This document shows positions 51,592 to 60,293 of a DNA stretch of 64,000 bases, piece after piece (within the stretch, counting starts at the first letter, position 1; the number at the start of each line of letters is the position of its first letter). The position numbers and the translations under genes are program-made. Where the stretch lies: contig DATNPH010000196.1 in the NCBI GenBank assembly GCA_036703315.1, positions 11,139 to 75,138 of the forward strand, given 5' to 3'. The notes beneath the pieces are model-generated. The model was not told the origin of the DNA, searched no databases, and saw only the letters and a list, made by a program, of their open reading frames with translations. Origin of the DNA: DATNPH01 sp036703315. Lineage in GTDB: Bacteria > Cyanobacteriota > Cyanobacteriia > Cyanobacteriales > Coleofasciculaceae.

Positions 51592-52239
51592 TTTGGTGCT
51601 AACGGTCAAGTCATTATTGATGTAATTCCTGAAGTGGAACTGATTGTTGGCAAACAGCCACCCGTGCCTGAATTAGGACCAACGGAGCTGCAAAATCGCT
51701 TTAATCTCGTCTTTGGTAAGTTCATCCGAGCATTTTGTACAAAAGAGCATCCCCTAGTCATCTTTCTGGACGATTTGCAGTGGGCAGACTCCGCCACGCT
51801 CAAGTTAATTGAACTAATTATGACGGATACAGATACGCAATATCTATTTCTAATTGGGGCCTATCGAGATAACGAGCTCAACCCCGCTCATCCGTTAATG
51901 ATGACAATTGAGGGATTGCGTAATCTTGGAGCAACTATTAACTTTATTACCTTAGCCCCTTTAGAACTAGAGCATATTAGCCAACTGATTGCCGACACAT
52001 TGCATAGCTACATTGCGGAGGTAAAACCTCTGGCAGAACTGGTGATGAGGAAAACTCTTGGCAATCCGTTCTTTGTCAATCAGTTTATAAAAACCTTGCA
52101 CGCCGAAAACTTAATAACTTTTGATTTTGAAGATGTTTTGAACATTACCCCAACAGATATAGTGGCTCGAATCTATCTTGAGCGCTGTCTGTCGCAAGCA
52201 CAGAAGCCAAGATGCAATTGCGCTAATCGCACCGCCTGA
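51592..52239 (+). pseudogene. fragment of a multidomain AAA-ATPase serine/threonine kinase-histidine kinase
   Basis: The frame encodes GANGQVIIDVIPEVELIVGK, then PVPELGPTELQNRFNLVFGKF, VIFLDDLQWADSATLKLI (Walker B), YLFLIGAYRDNELNPAHPL and GNPFFVNQFIKTLH. This is the ATPase section of the large (about 1800-2000 aa) predictive ATPase signalling proteins with STKc, AAA, GAF and HisKA domains. Walker A and everything else are missing: a stop (51589-51591) lies directly upstream and the frame breaks after NRTA. A truncated relic, not a functional gene. Confidence 0.8.
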
Positions 52240-52350
52240 GCAGGCGATCGCTCTGTGTAGACTGGGCTTATTTCAAACCTCATAAGGAAAGTGGGTGTGG
52301 TTAACTAAGGACTAAGGTATTGATGACTTTTCGTTTTATACAGAATTGCC

Positions 52351-52971
52351 ATGTCGAAAAATCGCAACTGGCTAGGAATGGCAGAATATGTCTCTGTAGG
52401 TAGCTCGGTATTGGGTTCAGCGATCGCTCTGATAACCCAGCAAGCCATTTATGGTCTTGCGCCAGTGTCTGTTTCACTAATGCTGAATCTGATTAACCGC
52501 CAGCGATTAGAAAAGCTGTGTCAACAGAGTACCACCCCTACTACCCAAGTTCAGCAGTTGAAGAGTGCAATTCATTCCCTAAGCACGGCTAGCGCCATAG
52601 TTCAGCAAGACGTTGACAATCTTGTACCTAGGCAAGAGCTAACGTCTATTGTCTCTAAAGTTGAGGAGCTTAACCAGCAGCAAAAGGGAATTCGGCTCTC
52701 CCTTGTCCCACTTCAATCCCGACTGGACGACCTAATTGCACAATTCAATCAGCGTCCTGAACTAGAGCAGATTGAAAGTTTGACGAGTGTAATCATCGCA
52801 CTTAAACAATACCTGGATAGATTACCTGGACCCGATCGCTTACAACTACAGTCAGCTGAGTTTCAGCAGCAATTGGAGAGTACTCTAGCCGAGTTATCTA
52901 AAAACTCAGAGCGAGTAGAGCGATTGGAGCAGGCGATAGCTCAAGTGCAACAGCAGTTAGAGGGGGAGTAG
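52351..52971 (+). CDS. membrane-anchored coiled-coil protein (paralogue of WD40 N-terminus)
   Basis: 206 aa. The N-terminus (AEYVSVGSSVLGSAIALITQQ and AIYGLAPVSVSLMLNLINRQRLE) aligns with the first 55 residues of the WD40 protein; the rest is a long coiled coil rich in Gln and Leu (QQVLEELNQQQKG style heptads, LDRLPGPDRLQLQSAEFQQQ, ERVERLEQAIAQVQQQL). No output domain follows. The two proteins may interact through the coiled coil. Function unknown. Confidence 0.85.
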   Translation: MSKNRNWLGMAEYVSVGSSVLGSAIALITQQAIYGLAPVSVSLMLNLINRQRLEKLCQQSTTPTTQVQQLKSAIHSLSTASAIVQQDVDNLVPRQELTSIVSKVEELNQQQKGIRLSLVPLQSRLDDLIAQFNQRPELEQIESLTSVIIALKQYLDRLPGPDRLQLQSAEFQQQLESTLAELSKNSERVERLEQAIAQVQQQLEGE

Positions 52972-53083
52972 GGGAGGCTTACATCCCTTATGTCTCCCTA
53001 GAGTATTTCACAGCCGAGCCGGGACTGCTTCACAAACTCTTCACAATTAGTTAGTAGGTTTATTTTGTCGTTGAACTTTCAAG

Positions 53084-53116
53084 CCCTCTCACGCAGAGCA
53101 TTGAGAGGGTATTTTT
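53084..53116 (+). terminator. rho-independent terminator
   Basis: CCCTCTC (53084-53090) and GAGAGGG (53103-53109) form a stem with a 12-base loop, followed by TATTTTT. It lies 113 bases after the coiled-coil protein gene. Confidence 0.75.
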
Positions 53117-53317
53117 ATGCGCTTCCCTATGGCATCCTTTACAGGGTATTGTTTTAACAATAGTGACGCCTAGCCGTTGAAGTTGCTTACTCTGCTTTCT
53201 TGGACGGTAAACGAGGTACCGAAGAAGACGCTCTAAGCACATTGTTGCTTTATGAGTAAGTTTCACAGACTTTCACCAAGATTTTTAATGAAGATTTAAG
53301 ATTTTTGACATCTCGGT

Positions 53318-53701
53318 GTGGATGGAGCGATCGCGCCTATTGTAGAAGGAGTCAAGGCTTATTTCCGCACTTGCGTTCACTTCGCCCGCAATCCGGTTCA
53401 ATTTATGAGCATTCTGCCCAACTTTCTTCGTTCCTTAATATTGACAATCTTTCTGAGCTTTATTGCGCCAATTGTAGTAGTGACAGTATTGTTAGCCGGT
53501 TTTTCGGCGATCGGTTATGTTCCGGGTTTCGAGACTATTGGCAAAACTGTCATAGGACAGTTATCTCAGTTTCTTACTGTCTTTGGGAGTGGATGTCCCG
53601 TCCAGGGCATCGTAGTCATTAGCTCCACCTGTAGCCTTGTGGGAGGCTTATTTGATACCTATGCCTTCTACCGTTATCAAAGCCTAAATGGCCATTATTA
53701 G
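53318..53701 (+). CDS. small membrane protein, hypothetical (127 aa)
   Basis: Function unknown. It starts at GTG 53318 (VDGAIAPIVEGVKAYFR) without a clear Shine-Dalgarno sequence, so the true N-terminus may differ. Two hydrophobic helices at about 37-65 (LRSLILTIFLSFIAPIVVVT) and 95-112 (VQGIVVISSTCSLVGGLF) indicate an inner or thylakoid membrane protein. The N-terminal amphipathic stretch AYFRTCVHFARNPVQFMS could lie on the membrane. No neighbour is clearly related. Confidence 0.65.
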   Translation: MDGAIAPIVEGVKAYFRTCVHFARNPVQFMSILPNFLRSLILTIFLSFIAPIVVVTVLLAGFSAIGYVPGFETIGKTVIGQLSQFLTVFGSGCPVQGIVVISSTCSLVGGLFDTYAFYRYQSLNGHY

Positions 53702-53874
53702 TCAAGGTACGGGAATTAACCTGATTGCCTAGCAAGAAACCGAACACACCGACATTTTTACCTTTGATAGCTTGATAACAGGTTGAATCAAATCATTCCA
53801 GTAATTAAGGCTTCAGATAACTTAGCTTTAAAGCTTTAAATCTGGATGAGCGGAAAGTGATCTAAACCGTAAGG

Positions 53875-53900
53875 AAATTTCACTATCGGAGGTATAAATT
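53875..53900 (+). promoter_or_regulatory. possible RNA thermometer overlapping the hspA ribosome site
   Basis: AATTT (53876-53880) can pair with AAATT (53896-53900), and ACT (53882-53884) with GGT (53891-53893), holding part of the GGAGG (53888-53892) in a weak hairpin with an asymmetric internal loop. The hsp17 leader of Synechocystis is a known short thermosensor of this kind. Prediction by eye only. Confidence 0.4.
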
Positions 53901-54341
53901 ATGGCACTCATTCGTTGGGAACCGTTCCGGGAAGTTGAAAGCTTGCAGCAGGAAATGAATCGGCTGTTTGATAGCCTCGCTTCATCAGAAAATGGTGGAT
54001 CTAATACCGTTGCTTTTGTGCCAGCAGCAGAAATGCACGAGACGCCCCACAGTATCGAGCTGAGACTCGAAGTTCCTGGTCTAGAAGCCAAAGACCTTGA
54101 TGTTCGGGTGACCGAACAAGCTGTTGCTATTAGTGGTGAACGTCAATCTCAAAGGAAGACAGAACAAGGCGGTATGACTCGCTCGGAATTTCGTTATGGT
54201 AAGTTTCAGCGAGTGATTCCATTACCAGCACGAGTTAAAAACGATCAGGTGAAGGCTGATTATACAAATGGCGTCTTGAGCCTGAGTCTACCCAAGGCAG
54301 AAGACGAAAAGAACAAAGTCTTCAAAGTTAACCTGGGTTAA
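53901..54341 (+). CDS. hspA: small heat-shock protein HspA (Hsp20 family)
   Basis: 146-aa alpha-crystallin-domain chaperone that binds unfolding proteins and membranes under heat. N-terminal arm MALIRWEPFREVESLQQEMN, crystallin domain about 42-135 (ELRLEVPGLEAKDLDVRV, AVAISGERQSQ, FRYGKFQRVIPLPARV, ADYTNGVLSLSLPK) with the A-x-x-x-x-G-V-L motif; the C-terminal tail ends VFKVNLG. The GGAGG 9 bases before the ATG may sit in an RNA hairpin. A dnaK stub follows 390 bases downstream. Confidence 0.95.
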   Translation: MALIRWEPFREVESLQQEMNRLFDSLASSENGGSNTVAFVPAAEMHETPHSIELRLEVPGLEAKDLDVRVTEQAVAISGERQSQRKTEQGGMTRSEFRYGKFQRVIPLPARVKNDQVKADYTNGVLSLSLPKAEDEKNKVFKVNLG

Positions 54342-54729
54342 TCTTTTTTTCCGATTTTCTAGCTCGGTTAGTAGTTCAGTCACCGACTGCTTCGGGTGCA
54401 TTAGCTATTAGCTAAGATGCTCCACAAGTAATAATAGAAACAAATAAGGGTTGGCAGAAATATCCCAATTAAAGGGATTAACCTGTCAATCCTTTTGTTA
54501 TTGAACTACTTTGTTCTAGCGTAAAGACAGGACGGCAATTCAGACAATACCGTGTAATAGCAAATCCGGTTATGGCAGACACCTTACAGATTCACCAAAT
54601 CCGCTTTTAGCAAAGGTTGTGACGTTGGCTACAGAAGCCTAATCAAAGCGGATTTGGTGCAAATAACCGACCCTAAAGAATTTTTTGCCTCTGATAGACT
54701 TGCACAACCTAAAGATTGAGTTGAGTATC
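54342..54729. other. intergenic region with long inverted repeat
   Basis: No gene. It holds an inverted repeat CACCAAATCCGCTTT (54593-54607) / AAAGCGGATTTGGTG (54645-54659), perfect over 15 bp with a 37-base spacer, directly before the dnaK stub. Confidence 0.7.
54593..54659. repeat. 15-bp perfect inverted repeat, possible MITE or IS remnant
   Basis: Arms 54593-54607 and 54645-54659 match perfectly. A 67-bp unit with perfect ends and no gene resembles a miniature inverted-repeat element. No target-site duplication was recognised. Confidence 0.55.
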
Positions 54730-54795
54730 GTGGCAAAAGTAATCGGGATTGATTTAGGAATGACGAACTCCTGCGTGGCAGTCGTGGAAGATATT
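54730..54795 (+). pseudogene. 5' stub of dnaK
   Basis: From GTG 54730 the frame reads MAKVIGIDLGMTNSCVAVVE, nearly the universal DnaK start (GIDLGTTNSCVAV), with Met for the phosphate-binding Thr. After about 21 codons the similarity stops and the frame runs into a palindrome and then the ppx gene. The nucleotide-binding domain and all else are missing. It is a truncated chaperone gene. Confidence 0.85.
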
Positions 54796-54820
54796 TACTT
54801 GCAAAGAGTCAGCGTCTCAA

Positions 54821-54865
54821 AGTCAAAAGTTAAAAATAATCAGAATTTATTTTTAACTTTTGACT
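54821..54865. repeat. 19-bp perfect inverted repeat hairpin
   Basis: AGTCAAAAGTTAAAAATAA (54821-54839) and its exact complement at 54847-54865, with a 7-base loop. It starts 3 bases beyond the ppx stop codon and probably terminates ppx; AGTCAAAAGTTAAAA is a common cyanobacterial dispersed repeat. It marks the break point of the dnaK stub. Confidence 0.9.
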
Positions 54866-54868
54866 GGC

Positions 54869-56521
54869 TTATCCGCTCACTGCAACTGGTGCTAGTTCTA
54901 GGGTCGGGACTAACTTGATGCGGTATTCTGCCTCAAACACCTCTTTCTCATAATTCAAACTCCAAAGCTCTAGAGCACAGTCATCATCAGGTTGAGATGC
55001 CTGTAGCCGCAAGTGCAATTCTTGAATATCCGGATGGTACTCACATCGCACCCGTTGAATCGCTCCAATTTGCCGTCGATCAAGGGCGACGGCTATGCGT
55101 AATATGGCACTGAGTTGATTAACCAACTGTCGATGCTTTTTACTGGGCAAGTTGCTGTAGTTCTCGTGCTTTTTCTTAGGGGAATTCCGGCGGTGGTAAC
55201 GAGCTAAGTTGGCGATTACTTCAATTTCGGCTTCGGAAAAGCCTAGAAGTTCACTGTGGCGAATTAGGTAATAAGAGTGCTTGTGGTAGGCTGAATGATT
55301 GACATATAGACCGCAGTTGTGCAAGATTGCTGCCGCCCAAAGGAGTTCTCGTTCTTCAGTGTCCCAATTATGCAGGTATCCTCGGGTTTGATTAAACAAG
55401 CTCAGGGCAAGGTTAGCAACGCGATCGCTATACTCGAGATTGACCTGATATTTTTGGGCAATGTTGAGAACGCTACGCTGACGCACAGAGTCTTGGTAGC
55501 GCAGTCGGTCTTCTATCAATCCGTGGGTGAGCATCCAGTCAACGATTACTCCCTCTCGCAGTGCCCGTTCACAAATCATCAGACACTCGACACCCAGCAG
55601 CGTCATCGCTTCCAATAAAATGACTGCACCGGCAACAATAATTTCTGAGCGTCGGTCTGACATTCCTGGAATGGCGGCGCGTTCGGCGTAACTCATTGAG
55701 CTTAAGCGCTTGACGAGTTCCTTAAGGTCTTTGCGGCTCAGCTGATAGCCATGCAGAGTATTCGGTACTACGCCTAGCTTTTCTCTGGCATGAATTGTCG
55801 CTAGCGTCTCAATAGTACCGGATGTCCCGACTAAACGAGGCTGTTCACCCGGTTCTAAGTAAGCCAGTAACTCTTCAATAGGTGGCTCCAACATTCCCCG
55901 TACATAAGCTTGCAAGCATTGAAACTCGCTGTTACTGATCGGGTCGGTAGTGAGGAACTTGGCCGTGAGGCGAACTGCCCCAACCTTGGTGCTGCTGAGC
56001 GATCGGGGTTCGTGGCTATCTCCCAAAACCAACTCTGTTGAGCCACCGCCAATATCAATGATGATATGGGGGTGGTTGTTGAATTCCATGCCCGATAGAA
56101 CACCTAGGTAAATCCGCCGCGCTTCTTCTTGACCGGAGATTAAGTTGACAAATAAGCCTAATTCTGAATCTACTCGCTGCAAAAAATCTCGCCCATTTGG
56201 AGCTTCTCGCACAGCGCTGGTTGCTACGGCAACAATTTGTTCGGCATTGAGACTTTTCGCCAGTTCCTGACAGCGTTGCAAAGCGGCGATCGCTCTATCC
56301 ATTGCTTGCGGTGTCAAATCACCCGTTTTCGGATCGCGAGCGCCCAGCCGTACCGTGTCTTTCTCTTTCGCAATAATCGTAAATGCAGGTAGTGCTGGGT
56401 CAATCCGCACTACTACCATGTGAATGGAATTTGTACCAATATCAATAGCGGCAAGAATTCGCTCTTGCTCGACAGCAGTAGAACTACTTACGGAGCTTTC
56501 TTTTACAGCGGAATTGACCAT
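54869..56521 (-). CDS. ppx: exopolyphosphatase / pppGpp phosphohydrolase (Ppx/GppA)
   Basis: Cleaves terminal phosphate from polyphosphate or pppGpp. The sugar-kinase/actin fold shows AAIDIGTNSIHMVVVRI (phosphate-1), AVATSAVREAPNG, LISGQEEARRIYLGVL (catalytic Glu), HIIIDIGGGSTELVLG and LVGTSGTIETLA. The C-terminal ~200 residues form an HD-like helical domain (LLWAAAILHNCGLYVNHSAYHKHSYYLI with the HN/HK metal residues). About 550 aa, the long form. The ATG at 56521 is preceded by an in-frame GTG. Polyphosphate against pppGpp preference cannot be seen. Confidence 0.95.
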   Translation of the reverse strand: MVNSAVKESSVSSSTAVEQERILAAIDIGTNSIHMVVVRIDPALPAFTIIAKEKDTVRLGARDPKTGDLTPQAMDRAIAALQRCQELAKSLNAEQIVAVATSAVREAPNGRDFLQRVDSELGLFVNLISGQEEARRIYLGVLSGMEFNNHPHIIIDIGGGSTELVLGDSHEPRSLSSTKVGAVRLTAKFLTTDPISNSEFQCLQAYVRGMLEPPIEELLAYLEPGEQPRLVGTSGTIETLATIHAREKLGVVPNTLHGYQLSRKDLKELVKRLSSMSYAERAAIPGMSDRRSEIIVAGAVILLEAMTLLGVECLMICERALREGVIVDWMLTHGLIEDRLRYQDSVRQRSVLNIAQKYQVNLEYSDRVANLALSLFNQTRGYLHNWDTEERELLWAAAILHNCGLYVNHSAYHKHSYYLIRHSELLGFSEAEIEVIANLARYHRRNSPKKKHENYSNLPSKKHRQLVNQLSAILRIAVALDRRQIGAIQRVRCEYHPDIQELHLRLQASQPDDDCALELWSLNYEKEVFEAEYRIKLVPTLELAPVAVSG

Positions 56522-56777
56522 CACAATGTATCCTTGGTGACAACTCTAGCCCAGACTCTAGGGATAACAATATCCTAAAGGGGATTAATTGACTCTCCCC
56601 TGACCAAAGTACAGGGATTCTAACGGTTGTTTCGTAGTGGGATAAATACGCGCCACTCCACTTTTTCCGTACAATTTCCACAGGAATATTTTGCGTGGCG
56701 AGGTTAATGTCGCCCTCTATGGAAGTTGCGTAAGTATCTGTAGACAATAAGAACTAATAACTAATAATTCTTTACTT

Positions 56778-57662
56778 ATGCTGACCCAGCAACAACCCAA
56801 CCCTGTACCAAGTTGGCTAACTATTATTCGACTTCTGCGGTGGGACAAGCCAGCAGGGCGTTTAATTTTGATGATTCCTGCCCTGTGGGCGGTCTTTTTA
56901 GCTGCTAATGGGACGCCACCTGTACGGCTAGTAGGCGTGATTATCTTAGGAACGTTGGCAACCAGTGGGGCGGGTTGCGTGATAAATGATCTATGGGATC
57001 GGGATATTGACCCACAAGTTGAAAGAACACGCGATCGCCCTCTTGCCTCCCGTGCCCTGTCTGTCCAAGTCGGCGTTGTCGTTGCTTTAGTAGCAATGGG
57101 TTGTGCTGGCGTACTGGCTCTATATCTCAATCCTTTCACGTTCTGGCTTTGTGTGGCAGCTATACCAGTAATTGTTTTTTATCCGTCAGCTAAGCGAGTG
57201 TTTCCTATCCCTCAGCTAATACTTTCCATTGCTTGGGGTTTTGGTGTCCTGATCAGTTGGAGCGCTCTAACAGGCAACTTGGCACCAGCAACTTGGCTAC
57301 TCTGGGGAGCAACGGTACTTTGGACGTTAGGATTTGATACTGTTTATGCGATGTCAGATCGTGAGGATGACCGCAAGATAGGAGTTCGCTCCAGTGCCTT
57401 GTTCTTCGGGGATTATGCAGCTGATGCTGTTGGTGTTTTCTTTGCTGGTACAGTTGGTTTGCTACTCAGGCTAGGTATAGTTATGCAGTTGCACCTAGGT
57501 TTTTGGGTAGCAATGGCGATCGCTACCATTGGATGGGCTTGGCAATATACTCGACTGCGACAGCAAGACCTGCCAAAACCTGTCTATGGTGAAATTTTCC
57601 GCCAGAATGTTTGGATTGGCTTTATTTTACTGGCTGGGATGATTGCTGGTTCTGTTTTCTAG
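56778..57662 (+). CDS. ubiA: UbiA-type 4-hydroxybenzoate polyprenyltransferase
   Basis: Intramembrane aromatic prenyltransferase. In cyanobacteria the 4-hydroxybenzoate enzyme is used for plastoquinone synthesis (family knowledge). Both Asp-rich motifs are present: NDLWDRDID (about residues 72-80) and SDREDDRKIG (about 195). Eight to nine hydrophobic helices follow the pattern of the family. 294 aa is normal. The ATG is at 56778 in an AT-rich leader. It is divergent from ppx across about 250 bases and precedes mltA. Confidence 0.92.
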   Translation: MLTQQQPNPVPSWLTIIRLLRWDKPAGRLILMIPALWAVFLAANGTPPVRLVGVIILGTLATSGAGCVINDLWDRDIDPQVERTRDRPLASRALSVQVGVVVALVAMGCAGVLALYLNPFTFWLCVAAIPVIVFYPSAKRVFPIPQLILSIAWGFGVLISWSALTGNLAPATWLLWGATVLWTLGFDTVYAMSDREDDRKIGVRSSALFFGDYAADAVGVFFAGTVGLLLRLGIVMQLHLGFWVAMAIATIGWAWQYTRLRQQDLPKPVYGEIFRQNVWIGFILLAGMIAGSVF

Positions 57663-57750
57663 CACTACAACTGCACGAAAGGATTTGTCTAAAGCACCTA
57701 AAATCGTGGCGATCTCAAGTCGCAAACAAGTGTGGTTGTAGTACTGAGCA

Positions 57751-59082
57751 ATGAGAAAGACACTTATTTTGATCTCCCTAAGCCTGGTTTTGGGAAGTTG
57801 GATATTTTTCTACGTGACTCAACCACTGGGGAAGGGGGATAGCACTTCTAAACGGAGACTTGTCGCTACTCCTTTTCTAGAAAAAATCTCCTTTTTCCCC
57901 TGTCTTCTACTTTCCAAATCTCCGAACCCGTTCCAAGATAAAAAAGAACTTACTCCTGATGAGAAGAAGCTCTCCACTAGACCACTGTTCAGAATCCGTG
58001 CAGCGGCGTCATTTAGAAGTTGTGGGTCACAGAACTTAGGTGTAGATGAGCAGGTGTGGGGTAACTCCAGTGAACCTGGAGACAAACGGGAACTGTTGAT
58101 AGCGATCGAGCATAGTCTGCGTTACCTGATTTCCAGTGATGCGACTACTGCTTACCAGAAGTATCCAGTTGCTGGAATTACAAAGGAGCGTGTTTTTCGG
58201 AGTCTTGTAAGGTTCCGTCAGCTAGTGCTTTCCTCTCGCTCAGCGGCGGAACTTGAAGCGGCAGTGAAACGCGAGTTTGTCTTTTACCAATCAGTCGGGA
58301 GAGACGGTTCTGGCGATGTTTTGTTCACCGCCTACTATGAGCCAGTTTATGCGGCTAGTCGTGTACCTACTAACGAGTATCGCTATCCCATCTATCGACG
58401 ACCACCGAATTTGGAGTCTTGGTCTAAACCTCATCCCACTCGAAAAGATTTGGAAGGTGAGGATGGTTTGCAAGGTTCAAAGGGGCGTCTGCGAGGGTTG
58501 GAATTGTTCTGGTTGCGATCGCGCCTGGAAGCGTACCTAGTTCACATCCAAGGTTCTGCTCGTCTCCAACTGACTGATGGTACCCAAACGTCGGTAGGCT
58601 ATGCCGACAATACAGCTTACAACTACAACAGCATCGGGCGAGAACTGGTTAATGATGGCAAATTGTCTCTAAAGAACTCGACGCTACCGAAGATACTGGG
58701 CTATTTCAACGAACATCCCAAAGAGCTGAATAAGTATTTGCCACGCGATCGCAGCTTTGTCTTTTTCAAAGAAAATTATGGTGCCCCAGCTACAGGTAGC
58801 ATCAGTGTGCCTCTAACCGCGTCACGCTCGATTGCCACAGATAAATCCCTGATGCCACCAGGCGCTTTAGCACTAATTCACGCCTCTATTCCCTTTAAGA
58901 CGGCTAAAGGAGTAATGGAGCATCGTACCGTCAGCCGTTATGTTCTTGACCAAGATACGGGAGGTGCAATTAAGGGAGCAGGGCGTGTGGATTATTTTCT
59001 GGGAACAGGTGCGATCGCGGGTGAGCGTGCTGGGGTAACTGTTGCCGATGGACAATTATATTATTTACTGCTTAAACAATAA
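57751..59082 (+). CDS. mltA: membrane-bound lytic murein transglycosylase A (MltA)
   Basis: Peptidoglycan lytic transglycosylase making 1,6-anhydro ends. Signal or anchor at 3-24 (LILISLSLVLGSWIFFYVTQ) without a lipobox. The MltA barrel has FTAYYEPVYAASRVPT, YPIYRRP, LEAYLVHIQGSARLQLTDG and VGYADNTAYNYNSIGREL; the C-terminal 3D domain has DQDTGGAIKGAGRVDYFLG, whose Asp residue is catalytic. 443 aa is longer than E. coli MltA because of an N-terminal linker. It is 88 bases after ubiA. Confidence 0.94.
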   Translation: MRKTLILISLSLVLGSWIFFYVTQPLGKGDSTSKRRLVATPFLEKISFFPCLLLSKSPNPFQDKKELTPDEKKLSTRPLFRIRAAASFRSCGSQNLGVDEQVWGNSSEPGDKRELLIAIEHSLRYLISSDATTAYQKYPVAGITKERVFRSLVRFRQLVLSSRSAAELEAAVKREFVFYQSVGRDGSGDVLFTAYYEPVYAASRVPTNEYRYPIYRRPPNLESWSKPHPTRKDLEGEDGLQGSKGRLRGLELFWLRSRLEAYLVHIQGSARLQLTDGTQTSVGYADNTAYNYNSIGRELVNDGKLSLKNSTLPKILGYFNEHPKELNKYLPRDRSFVFFKENYGAPATGSISVPLTASRSIATDKSLMPPGALALIHASIPFKTAKGVMEHRTVSRYVLDQDTGGAIKGAGRVDYFLGTGAIAGERAGVTVADGQLYYLLLKQ

Positions 59083-59092
59083 ACTCTCACCG

Positions 59093-60007
59093 TTACTTAC
59101 AGCAGGACTTTTGGGCACAAGGTCGCAAAAAATTACCCATTTCTACCTGGATAGTAGTGTGTTCAATGCCGAACTTATCGTGCAATTCCATAGCGATTCT
59201 GGATAAGAAGGCATCACCAGGGTTTCCGGTAAGCATAACTAAGTGAGCAGTAAGTGCTGTCTCGGTAGTACTCATTGCCCAAATATGCAAGTCATGGACT
59301 TCAACAACACCGGGAAGTTCAGTTAGGTAGGTTTGGACGGCTTGCGGCTCAATCTCTTCGGGTACAGCATCAAGAGCCAAATTGACAGAGTCTCGCAGCA
59401 AGTTCCAAGTGCCGACCATAATCACCGCAACAATAATTAAGCTGACAACCGGATCAAACCATAGCCAGCCGGTTGTCACAATAGCGATGCCAGACAGCAC
59501 CACACCAACAGACACCAGCGCATCAGCCGCCATGTGCAGAAAGGCTCCTTTGATGTTCAAATCTCGCTCTCGACCCGACATGAACATCAGCGCCGTGGCT
59601 CCATTAATGACAATCCCGACAAGGGAAACACCAATTACAGCACCCCCGTTGATTGAGATCGGAGTACTAAAGCGTCGAATCGCTTCGGCTGCGATCGCCC
59701 CCATAGCGACGAGCAGGAAGCTAGCGTTGAGGAGAGCCGCCAAAATAGAGGAACGGCGTAGCCCATAAGTGTATCGTGGCGTTGGGCGGCGACGGACAAG
59801 CCAACTTGCTCCCCAAGCCAGTAGCAGTCCCAGAACATCGCTAAGATTATGACCCGCGTCAGCAAGTAGCGATAAAGAGTTGTTCAGGAAGCCGAACAAT
59901 GCCTCAACAACTACAAAGCCCACGTTTAGGGCAATGCCAATGATAAAAGCCCTGTTGTAATTAGGTTGTCCGTGGTCGTGGCTGTGGTGGTGATGGTGAT
60001 GGGACAT
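59093..60007 (-). CDS. CDF-family divalent metal (Zn/Co) exporter with natural His tag
   Basis: 304-aa cation diffusion facilitator, a metal/proton antiporter. The N-terminus is MSHHHHHHSHDHGQPN, an unusually pure natural histidine cluster that likely buffers Zn. Six transmembrane helices (about 20-40, 48-68, 87-107, 121-141, 160-180, 185-203) carry the active-site HxxxD pairs: SLLADAGHNLSD in helix II and FLHMAADALVSVG in helix V. The C-terminal ferredoxin-like domain has VEVHDLHIWAMS and ends in CAQKSCCK, a Cys-rich tail that could also bind metal. A palindromic SmtB/ArsR-type operator overlaps its promoter. Confidence 0.93.
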   Translation of the reverse strand: MSHHHHHHSHDHGQPNYNRAFIIGIALNVGFVVVEALFGFLNNSLSLLADAGHNLSDVLGLLLAWGASWLVRRRPTPRYTYGLRRSSILAALLNASFLLVAMGAIAAEAIRRFSTPISINGGAVIGVSLVGIVINGATALMFMSGRERDLNIKGAFLHMAADALVSVGVVLSGIAIVTTGWLWFDPVVSLIIVAVIMVGTWNLLRDSVNLALDAVPEEIEPQAVQTYLTELPGVVEVHDLHIWAMSTTETALTAHLVMLTGNPGDAFLSRIAMELHDKFGIEHTTIQVEMGNFLRPCAQKSCCK

Positions 60008-60042
60008 AACTCATTGTTAGAGATGCCTATTTGGTTAGGCTA

Positions 60043-60067
60043 ATTATAGTTGAACATATATTCAACT
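60043..60067 (-). promoter_or_regulatory. SmtB/ArsR-type operator and -10 element of the CDF exporter
   Basis: Palindrome AGTTGAACATATATTCAACT (60048-60067) matches the ArsR/SmtB operator pattern TGAA-N6-TTCA. On the reverse strand it runs directly into TATAAT (60043-60048), which is well placed as -10 for the exporter gene starting at 60007. A repressor bound here would block RNA polymerase until metal is bound. No SmtB gene is in the window. Confidence 0.75.
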
Positions 60068-60293
60068 ATTGAGGGTACGTTCGCCGCACTTGTCGAGCCA
60101 GATAATAGTTAGATAAGTTTAATAGTCATTCATCGCGCTGGGTAAATATAGCGGTTGTTAATTGAGTGCAATACAGCTTGTTCATAGAGGCACGCTAATA
60201 TCGTGCCCTTACCGTGTAGTGTATGCAAGTGAAAACAACCATAAAGTAAGATGCAGAATTTATGGAGTAATCTACGCTGACTTTAGCTAATCT

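Noticed and set aside
53060..53266. Reverse-strand 68-codon frame near the terminator at 53.1 kb
   Set aside because: It overlaps a clear terminator, has Cys/Arg-rich random-looking composition and no start signal.
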